From G963668605 sp963668605 (GTDB taxonomy: Bacteria > Acidobacteriota > Terriglobia > Bryobacterales > Bryobacteraceae), in assembly GCA_963668605.1 (NCBI GenBank), contig OY764903.1:5952001-6016000 (forward strand): DNA of 64,000 bases, written 5' to 3'. A model generated the notes under the pieces. That model was not told the origin of the DNA. It ran no database searches and saw only the letters and a program-made list of their open reading frames with translations. The position numbers and the translations under genes were made by a program. Shown in pieces: positions 54,963-62,473 of the stretch (position 1 is its first letter; each line of letters starts with the position of its first letter).

Positions 54963-55700
54963 TTACTCGGTCGCGGGGCCCAGCGTGAAGCTCTCGCCCA
55001 AGTAGACGCGCCGCACTTCCGGATCGCGCCCCAGCGCCTCCGGATTGCCCGCCCGGAAAATCTTCCCGTTGTTGATGATGTAGGCGCGGTCCGTCACGGC
55101 GAGCGTCTCGCGCACGTTGTGATCTGTCATCAAAATGCCGATCCCGGCGCGCTTCAGGTCGAAAATGATGCGCTGCAATTCGAGCACCTGGATCGGATCG
55201 ATGCCCGAAAACGGTTCGTCAAGCAATAGAAAATGAGGCTCGATCACCAGAGAGCGCGCAATCTCGACGCGTCGCCGTTCGCCTCCCGAGAGCATATAGC
55301 CTTTGCTGCGAGCCACCTTCTCCAGGCCGAGTTGCTCCACCAGTCGCGCCATGCGCTCGCGCCGTTCGCGGGCGTTCAGCGGCAGCGTTTCGAGAATAGC
55401 CATCAGGTTGTCTTCCACCGACAACTTGCGGAATACCGAAGGCTCCTGCGGAAGATAGCTGATGCCGTGCCGCGCACGCTGATACATCGGCAGCGGTGTA
55501 ATCTCTTTGTCGTCGAGCAGAATGCGGCCCGAATCTGGTGTCACGAGTCCGACGATCATATAGAACGACGTCGTCTTGCCCGCACCGTTCGGACCCAGCA
55601 GGCCGACCACTTCTCCCGTGGCGACAGAGATCGAGACGTCGTCCACCACCTTGCGCCGGTTGTACGTCTTGGAAATCTCGAAAGTCTGCAGCGTTGGCAT
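54963..55700 (-). CDS. lptB: LPS export ABC transporter ATP-binding protein
   Basis: A 245-aa ATPase that drives LPS extraction from the inner membrane with LptFGC. Walker A GLLGPNGAGKTTSFYMIVG, Q-loop YLPQEPSVFRKLSV, signature LSGGERRRVEIARSLV, Walker B FLLLDEPFSGIDPI, and H-loop MTDHNVRETL match LptB exactly. The LptC-LptA fusion gene lies upstream on the same strand, separated by 358 bp that contain nested repeats. LptF and LptG are not in the window. Confidence 0.93.
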   Translation of the reverse strand: MPTLQTFEISKTYNRRKVVDDVSISVATGEVVGLLGPNGAGKTTSFYMIVGLVTPDSGRILLDDKEITPLPMYQRARHGISYLPQEPSVFRKLSVEDNLMAILETLPLNARERRERMARLVEQLGLEKVARSKGYMLSGGERRRVEIARSLVIEPHFLLLDEPFSGIDPIQVLELQRIIFDLKRAGIGILMTDHNVRETLAVTDRAYIINNGKIFRAGNPEALGRDPEVRRVYLGESFTLGPATE

Positions 55701-55737
55701 TCGGCTAATATCCTGACGGTCTCTTAACGAAACAGCA

Positions 55738-55994
55738 GCCTCCGGTCGCTAGTGTAGTGCGGCGCAGATAATGCATGGTTTGCTGCGTTGCGGAGGGCGG
55801 CTCCCCTGAGCCGCAACCCGACCCCCAGGTCGGGTTTGGCCGGGTCAGGGGACCCGGCGCGGTCCAAGGGGACCGCCCCCCGTAAACCCGAAAATTATTG
55901 CCGCAGTACACTAGCACTCCCGGCACTGGTAAATCTTGCGCCCCGTGGCGATGCTATCCGTTCAACGGTGCCGGGAGCGCTAGCGACCGGAGGC
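55738..55994. repeat. Palindromic repeat PR, copy 3, interrupted by a nested element
   Basis: Arms GCCTCCGGTCGCTAG..CACTCCCGGCAC and GTGCCGGGAGCGCTAGCGAC followed by CGGAGGC match copy 1. The left arm is split at CTAG by a 158-bp insertion at 55753-55910. Removing it restores a continuous arm. The whole array sits between lptCA and lptB. Confidence 0.82.
55753..55910. mobile_element. MITE-like element MT, intact copy, with CTAG target duplication
   Basis: 158 bp, no coding capacity. The ends TGTAGTGCGGC.. and ..GCCGCAGTACA are near-perfect inverted repeats, and both flanks carry CTAG (55749-55752 and 55911-55914). The interior is strongly palindromic (GGAGGGCGGCTCCCC against GGGGACCGCCCCCC). 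The features fit a miniature element mobilised in trans. The CTAG duplication resembles the target preference of IS5-group elements, but no transposase gene is in the window. Partial copies flank the ParA-HEPN cassette. Confidence 0.75.
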
Positions 55995-56058
55995 GTAAAC
56001 ATCATAAGTTCCTGAGATCCCGCCATTGATGATGTTTCGCTACGCAATTGTCTTGACA

Positions 56059-58317
56059 CTAATTGTTGCGACGGATCAGGCTTCTTACCGGCGCGCGTTC
56101 CGCTCCGTCAACCAGAAGCCTATCATCCTCGGCAAACCAGGTCAATTTTCGGCCTTTCGTCGAACCACGCAGGCTGTCGACGAGCTGCGGATCTCCGCCC
56201 TCCAGCGTGACCTTTCCGTCTCCAATGTAGTACTCGGCGCGCTCTCCCGTGCCGTGCCGGGTACGTCCCGGCGACCTCTGGAGAATGTCGGCCTTGCCAA
56301 ACGCAAACGCGTGATCGAGAGAAGTGCCGCCGTCCTCCTCTTCCTTCAGCCACGCCTTGATCTCCTGTGCCTTGACGTCCATGTTCGGACGCGTGAGCGT
56401 CGCGCCTCCTTTGTAATGCGCGAGCTTCTCCTTGCCTGTATAGACCAATTCCTGTGCGCGCACAGTGGTATAAACCGGAGCGGGTTTCTGCTTCGGGGCG
56501 GGCTTGCCCTTCTGTGCTTTCGGCTCATCGACGAACTGGCTGAAGACCTTGCCCTTCGCTGTGAGCACTTCGTTTCCGCGGTCGATCGTCACCGAATCCG
56601 CGTGCAATCGGTTGGCGCCCTGCCACAGCACGGCGTTGCCCTCATAGTGGATCACCGACTGCCTATCCGTCGAATACATCCGGCTCGCCTTGGCTTGCAT
56701 GGCCTCCTCCTGGGACAACATTGTGGCGCTCTTGCCTTTCTTGTCCGGCAGTCGCGTCGACGTCACGTTGCCCTCAGCCACGAAATCGTTCGTCTTCTGG
56801 TCGAGCACGATGTGGTTTCCCGCAGTGGAGCCGGCGGGATCCCAAACCCGCGCACCGCCATCGAGCGTGATCTGCTCGGAGGCCTGTTCGAGCACGGCGT
56901 GGTCGGCCTTCGCCTTCCGCGCGCCCTCTTCATAGCGGAACTCCTGCCCCTGTTCGAGCGTTGTCAGTTGTCCGGTTTTCGGATCGAACGCGGCGGTCAG
57001 CGACTTGCTCCATGTCTGCGCAAACTCGGGATCGCCCTTCTTCTTCACCTCGCGAAAAGTCTTTGTCGCGACGTTGGCGGCCGTGTAGGACTTGAGCTGA
57101 TTCCGTTCGCCGTACTGCATCGTCATCCGTTCGGCGTCCATGACACGGCGACGCTGCCCTGGCCGGTTCGGCAAGAACTCGATATGCCCCGGCGCGTGCG
57201 TTTTCAGCGTATCGATCTCTTCTCCGCCGGCCCGCATTTCCAGTTCCAGGAATTCGCTGCGCAGCGTGCGCGTCTCCGCGATAGGCACGTTCTGGCGTGG
57301 CGCCGGCTTCGATTCCGCGAAGGCTTTTCCGCTTGCCTGCGCCTGATGCAGCCTGCTCTCGCCCGAATCCGTGTGGAAGAAGAGATCGAGCCGGTCGCTG
57401 GTCACAGTCGTTTGCGCTACGGCGCTGGTCGAGATCAGGCGCGCGTCGCGCGTGCCCGTGATCTTTTGCACAATGCCGTCGTCGTCGAAATCCATGCGCA
57501 AATCCGCGGCGGCGTATTCCAGTTGGCGGCCTTGTTCCTTATCAATGCCGCGCGCGGCCTGCGCTTCGACGTCGCGAATGTAGCCTTCGTTGAGATGGAC
57601 GAGCGACGGGCCGGCGTCCATCGTCAATCCGCCACGCGTCAGCTTGGCCCACGGAGCCAGATAGACCATCGACTCCCGCTCCTTATAAGTCAGCTCGCCC
57701 GCTTCCAGTTTCATGTCGCGGCCCTTCGGCCCTTTGCTCTTCCAAAGCAGTTGCACTCGGCTGCGCAGCAACAGTTCGCGAGTTGCCGGGTCGTAAGTGG
57801 CGCCGACCGCCTGGCCCTCGCCGAGATCGAAGCTGAAACTGGCGGCGCGCTCCGTCTCAGCCTTGCCGCTCTTGGCATCGAAGCGAACGCCCGAGGAGCG
57901 AATCACGAGCAGACGGCCCGCCGGTTTGGCGTCTGCCGGGACGCCCATCGTGATTTCGACATCGCCTTCTGAAAACAGCGTACCGGCGTTACGGTCGAAA
58001 ATCACCTTCGAGCTGCGCACGAGGTCGACTTCCTTCGCGTCCTTGCGGAAAATCTTCAACTCGACGCCCTCCAGGTTGAAGATGGCGGGATCCTTTACCT
58101 GCTCGAAGTTTCTCGCGCTGATCGAGACGACGGGGCGGTCGCCATCCATCTGCGTGTAGCTCCAGTTTTGCGCGGAGGCGTTCAGGTTGGAGGAAAGCGG
58201 TGTGGGCGTGACAGGGGCTTCGCTCTTGCGGGCCAGCCGCTGTTGATAAAAAATCGCGGCCACCGAAGCGATCAAACCGAAAATGACCAACAGAATCAGC
58301 CAGCGGGCTCGCCGCAT
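56059..58317 (-). CDS. Fused LptC-LptA (OstA-type) LPS transport protein
   Basis: A 752-aa protein that appears to combine LptC and several LptA/OstA units. An N-terminal anchor (ARWLILLVIFGLIASVAAIFY) is followed by an LptC-like region (RPVVSISARNFEQVKDPAIFNLEGVELKIF) and by repeats of the LptA jelly-roll, for example FVAEGNVTSTRLPDK and VIHYEGNAVLWQGANRLHADSVTIDRGN, where the family pattern A.a..G.V.....g..l.a....y is clear. LptA normally is a separate 180-aa protein; the fusion would span the periplasm in one chain. ATG 58317 begins with the anchor; an upstream ATG at 58353 is less likely. lptB follows after the repeats. Confidence 0.82.
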   Translation of the reverse strand: MRRARWLILLVIFGLIASVAAIFYQQRLARKSEAPVTPTPLSSNLNASAQNWSYTQMDGDRPVVSISARNFEQVKDPAIFNLEGVELKIFRKDAKEVDLVRSSKVIFDRNAGTLFSEGDVEITMGVPADAKPAGRLLVIRSSGVRFDAKSGKAETERAASFSFDLGEGQAVGATYDPATRELLLRSRVQLLWKSKGPKGRDMKLEAGELTYKERESMVYLAPWAKLTRGGLTMDAGPSLVHLNEGYIRDVEAQAARGIDKEQGRQLEYAAADLRMDFDDDGIVQKITGTRDARLISTSAVAQTTVTSDRLDLFFHTDSGESRLHQAQASGKAFAESKPAPRQNVPIAETRTLRSEFLELEMRAGGEEIDTLKTHAPGHIEFLPNRPGQRRRVMDAERMTMQYGERNQLKSYTAANVATKTFREVKKKGDPEFAQTWSKSLTAAFDPKTGQLTTLEQGQEFRYEEGARKAKADHAVLEQASEQITLDGGARVWDPAGSTAGNHIVLDQKTNDFVAEGNVTSTRLPDKKGKSATMLSQEEAMQAKASRMYSTDRQSVIHYEGNAVLWQGANRLHADSVTIDRGNEVLTAKGKVFSQFVDEPKAQKGKPAPKQKPAPVYTTVRAQELVYTGKEKLAHYKGGATLTRPNMDVKAQEIKAWLKEEEDGGTSLDHAFAFGKADILQRSPGRTRHGTGERAEYYIGDGKVTLEGGDPQLVDSLRGSTKGRKLTWFAEDDRLLVDGAERAPVRSLIRRNN

Positions 58318-58398
58318 ACGTTCACAGGATAGCAGGGAACCGTACTCGGCCACCGCATCGCCCCATTCGTCTCAATTCGATGGCTCGTCAACAAAATT

Positions 58399-58420
58399 AA
58401 CGCATGTGTAATCATGCGTT
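58399..58420. promoter_or_regulatory. Perfect inverted repeat AACGCATG-N6-CATGCGTT
   Basis: 8-bp perfect arms with a 6-bp spacer, 13 bp upstream of the CIRCE element in the divergent lptCA-groES region. It has the form of a dimeric regulator site and is distinct from CIRCE. No T-tract, so not a terminator. Confidence 0.5.
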
Positions 58421-58432
58421 TACGCTAAATTT

Positions 58433-58459
58433 CTGGCACTCCTCAGAGGAGTGTGCTAA
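58433..58459 (+). promoter_or_regulatory. CIRCE operator and overlapping promoter of groESL
   Basis: CTGGCACTC-N9-GTGTGCTAA matches the CIRCE consensus TTAGCACTC-N9-GAGTGCTAA at 15 of 18 positions, with the exact 9-bp spacing. A promoter TGGCAC-N17-TAATAA (58434-58462) overlaps it. HrcA repressor should therefore control groESL by heat shock. hrcA is not in the window. Confidence 0.85.
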
Positions 58460-58545
58460 TAATGGAAAAGAGCTTGGACTTGACTCCGCGCCAAGCCGGA
58501 TCCGTATTCGGAGTTCACGTTTCACGAATTTTTGGAGGTTTAGCT

Positions 58546-58845
58546 ATGAACATTCGGCCACTGTATGACCGCGTAGTCGTTAAGCGCATTGAGGAAGGCG
58601 AGACAGTCCAGGGCGGAATCATCATCCCTGACAGCGCCAAAGAGAAGCCGCAGGAAGGCGAAGTCGTCGCCGTCGGCCAGGGCAAGCGCCTGGAGAACGG
58701 GAAAGTCGTAGCCCTTGACGTCAAGGCCGGCGACCGCATCCTGTTTGGTAAGTACTCGGGCAGCGAAATTAAGCTGGACGGGGAAGAGTATTTGATCATG
58801 CGTGAGGACGAGATCCTCGGCATCATCGAGAAAGCTGCGAAGTAG
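58546..58845 (+). CDS. groS: Co-chaperonin GroES
   Basis: A 99-aa co-chaperonin forming the lid of GroEL. It starts MNIRPLYDRVVVKRIE and has GGIIIPDSAKEKPQEGEVVAVG (mobile loop) and LIMREDEILGIIE at the end. GGAGG at 58534 precedes the ATG by 7 nt. The frame is open upstream, but the extension is leader sequence. It is followed after 15 bp by groEL. Confidence 0.98.
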   Translation: MNIRPLYDRVVVKRIEEGETVQGGIIIPDSAKEKPQEGEVVAVGQGKRLENGKVVALDVKAGDRILFGKYSGSEIKLDGEEYLIMREDEILGIIEKAAK

Positions 58846-58860
58846 GTAGGAGACGAACAC

Positions 58861-60489
<1,629 letters not shown>

Positions 60490-60519
60490 CCAAAGTAGTT
60501 CGATTTAGTTTCAAACAAG

Positions 60520-60551
60520 AAGAGGCTGCCCTGTTTGGGCGGCCTCTTTTT
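60520..60551 (+). terminator. Intrinsic terminator after groESL
   Basis: Stem AAGAGGC-t-GCCC / GGGC-g-GCCTCTT around a 5-nt loop, then TTTTT. It ends 18 bp before the -35 of the next promoter. Confidence 0.9.
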
Positions 60552-60569
60552 GTGTAAGACACTTTTTAT

Positions 60570-60599
60570 TTGACTGTCTTGCAATCTTCGTGATATAGT
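60570..60599 (+). promoter_or_regulatory. Sigma-70 promoter of the exopolysaccharide operon
   Basis: TTGACT (60570-60575) and TATAGT (60594-60599) with an 18-bp spacer: one of the best promoter matches in the window. Transcription would start near 60606, giving a leader of about 80 nt before the NusG-like start. Confidence 0.75.
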
Positions 60600-60617
60600 C
60601 TCAACTTACCCCGCACA

Positions 60618-60670
60618 GGTAGCCGCCCAATTTGCCCCCCGCAAATGGGACTGAAAGGACGGTAGTTTGC
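60618..60670 (+). promoter_or_regulatory. JUMPstart/ops-like leader with hairpin
   Basis: The leader contains CAGGTAGCC (60616-60624) and ACGGTAGTTTGC (60659-60670), two GGTAG motifs 40 bp apart as in JUMPstart elements; the second resembles the ops site GGCGGTAGCGTGC recognised by RfaH. Between them lies a hairpin, CCCA-a-TTTGC paired with GCAAATGGG (60626-60649). The site leads a NusG-like gene. Confidence 0.5.
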
Positions 60671-60686
60671 TCGGAGGCAGCTACTT

Positions 60687-61235
60687 ATGGTCAGTGCAGC
60701 TTGTGCTATTCAATCAGATAATTCACTCCAAATCTCCGCTAACTCCTTCCCCTGGTATGGGATCCGCGTAAAATCCCGCTTCGAAAAGACGGCCTCCGCA
60801 ATTTTGCGGGGGAAAGGCTTCGAGGAATTTCTTCCGCTGTACAAATCCCGCAATCTGTGGTCAGACCGTACTAAATTCGTCGATGCTCCACTTTTTCCCG
60901 GATATGTGTTTTGCCGCTTCGATGTGAACCAGCGGCTGCCGATTCTGGTGACGCCCGGAGTGGTGTCGATTCTTGGAGTGGGGCAGACGCCGGAGCCGAT
61001 CAGCGAGGCGGAGATCGAAGCGATCCAAGTGGTGACGCGCGCGGGTGCGCCATTGGGGCCGTGGCCGTACCTGCGCGCGGGCCAGCGTGTGCGCATCGAA
61101 CACGGCGCGATGAAGGGCATCGAAGGGTTGCTGGTCTCGGTGAAAAACAAATTCCGCCTGGTCGTCAGCGTGACAATGCTGCAACGATCGCTGGCGGTCG
61201 AGATCGATAGAGAGTCGGTTAGTCCAATCCTGTAG
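60687..61235 (+). CDS. NusG/RfaH/UpxY-like transcription antitermination factor
   Basis: A 182-aa specialised NusG paralogue. The NGN domain has WYGIRVKSRFEKTASAIL, LPLYKSRNLWSDRTKFVDAPLFPGYVF and VVSILGVGQTPEPISEAEI, and the KOW domain has LRAGQRVRIEHGAMKGIEGLLVSVKNKFRLVVSV. Such paralogues act on one or a few long exopolysaccharide operons by binding RNA polymerase and suppressing termination. As the first gene of a polysaccharide locus, with an ops-like sequence in its leader, it probably acts on its own operon. Confidence 0.9.
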   Translation: MVSAACAIQSDNSLQISANSFPWYGIRVKSRFEKTASAILRGKGFEEFLPLYKSRNLWSDRTKFVDAPLFPGYVFCRFDVNQRLPILVTPGVVSILGVGQTPEPISEAEIEAIQVVTRAGAPLGPWPYLRAGQRVRIEHGAMKGIEGLLVSVKNKFRLVVSVTMLQRSLAVEIDRESVSPIL

Positions 61236-61249
61236 CAAGTGGGTGAGCG

Positions 61250-61516
61250 ATGATATTGAAACCGAAATCCAGAATGATCAGCATTCGGCTCTCGGACGAA
61301 GAGTATGAGGGCTTGAAGAATCTGTGTATGAGCCAGGGGGCAAGAAGCGTCTCGGACCTGGCGCGCACGGCAATGAACCAGATGCTGCACATCTCCTCGG
61401 ATCCTACAAACGGAGGCTCCTCCGTCGAGTTGCGCTTTCGGGAGTTGCACGGACGCCTGAACCTTCTGGACAGGCGCATCGAACAGCTTGCCGGACGCAT
61501 GGAAGAGGGCGGATAA
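61250..61516 (+). CDS. Small ribbon-helix-helix-like protein
   Basis: An 88-aa protein. Residues 8-45 look like a MetJ/Arc ribbon-helix-helix domain: SRMISIRLSDEEYEGLKNLC, then SVSDLARTAMNQML. The C-terminal 35 residues form a charged amphipathic helix (ELHGRLNLLDRRIEQLAGRM) that may be a coiled coil. It lies 14 bp after the NusG-like gene and directly abuts the Wza-like gene. A DNA-binding regulator of the locus is likely; no toxin partner is present. Confidence 0.72.
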   Translation: MILKPKSRMISIRLSDEEYEGLKNLCMSQGARSVSDLARTAMNQMLHISSDPTNGGSSVELRFRELHGRLNLLDRRIEQLAGRMEEGG

Positions 61517-62464
61517 GTGACGCTGCGTGTGGCTTTGTTGATTGCGGCCGCGGCGCTGTCCGCACCTGCGCAGAGCGCAGATCCGCAAGCCGGCTATGTG
61601 CTTGGCATTGACGACCAGATACTGGTGCGCGTGCTCGATCTCGAAGAACTCGACGGTAAGGATGACAAGCCGATCCGCGTTGATATGCGCGGCAACATCC
61701 GGCTGCCGATCGCGGGGCGGTTGAAGGTGGCCGGCCTGACGGTGGAGCAGGTGGAGGCCGAGATCACGAAACGGCTCAACCCGGTGATGCAGAATCCGGA
61801 GGTGACCGTCACTGTGGCCGAGAAGCGCAGCCATCCGGTCAGCGTGCTGGGATCGGTGAAGACCCCCGGCGTACACCAGATCACGGGCAACAAAACCTTG
61901 TCGGAGATCCTCTCGCTGGCGGGCGGGATCAGTCCCGAAGCGGGCAACTCGGTCAAGATCACGCGGCGCAAGAGCGCCGGGCCGATGGATCTGCCCAACA
62001 TCGCGGCGGACCAGAGCGGTGAATACGCGGTGGGCGAGGTGAAGGTGAAGGCGCTGATGGAGGGCAAGGACCCCCAGAGCAACATCACGATTCTGCCCAA
62101 CGACGTCGTCACGGTGCCCAAAGGCGAACTGGTCTATGTGGTGGGCGCGGTCAAGCGCTCCGGCGGCTTCGTGCTCAACGAAAAAGAGAATATTACGGTG
62201 TTGCAGGCGATCTCGCTGGCGGAAGGCTTCGATCGCTTCGCGTCGAAGAACAACTCGAAAATCCTGCGGCCGATTCCGGGTGGAAACGAGCGGCAGGAGA
62301 TCGCGCTGAACGTCGACCAGATTCTGAAAGGCAAGGCTAAAGACGTGCCATTGCAGGCCAACGACATTCTGTTCGTGCCTATCAGCGGGAAAAAGGCGGC
62401 GGTGTCGCGCGGCGTCGAAGCGGCGATCGGCGTCGGCACAGGCATGGCCGTGTACAGGAGATAG
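61517..62464 (+). CDS. Polysaccharide export protein (Wza-like, OPX family)
   Basis: A 315-aa exported protein. After a signal peptide (MTLRVALLIAAAALSAPAQS, no lipobox Cys) comes the polysaccharide-export domain (YVLGIDDQILVRVLDLEEL, VDMRGNIRLPIAGRLKVAGL) and two SLBB domains (VSVLGSVKTPGVHQITGNKT; VYVVGAVKRSGGFVLNE). The C-terminal helix VSRGVEAAIGVGTGMAVYRR may cross the outer membrane. The lack of an acylation Cys differs from Wza. The start is GTG at 61517, the base after the RHH stop. Confidence 0.88.
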   Translation: MTLRVALLIAAAALSAPAQSADPQAGYVLGIDDQILVRVLDLEELDGKDDKPIRVDMRGNIRLPIAGRLKVAGLTVEQVEAEITKRLNPVMQNPEVTVTVAEKRSHPVSVLGSVKTPGVHQITGNKTLSEILSLAGGISPEAGNSVKITRRKSAGPMDLPNIAADQSGEYAVGEVKVKALMEGKDPQSNITILPNDVVTVPKGELVYVVGAVKRSGGFVLNEKENITVLQAISLAEGFDRFASKNNSKILRPIPGGNERQEIALNVDQILKGKAKDVPLQANDILFVPISGKKAAVSRGVEAAIGVGTGMAVYRR

Positions 62465-62473
62465 GCGCCCAAC

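Noticed and set aside
56026..57972. 648-codon plus-strand frame opposite the LptC-LptA fusion
   Set aside because: Arg- and Leu-rich composition typical of a complementary-strand shadow; the minus-strand product has clear OstA-type repeats.
58434..58449. Sigma-54 (-24/-12) promoter at TGGCAC upstream of groES
   Set aside because: No GC-containing -12 element at the right spacing; a CIRCE/sigma-70 reading explains the sequence.
61250..61516. Antitoxin of a type II toxin-antitoxin pair
   Set aside because: RHH-like fold, but the neighbours are a NusG-like factor and an export protein, with no toxin-sized gene.
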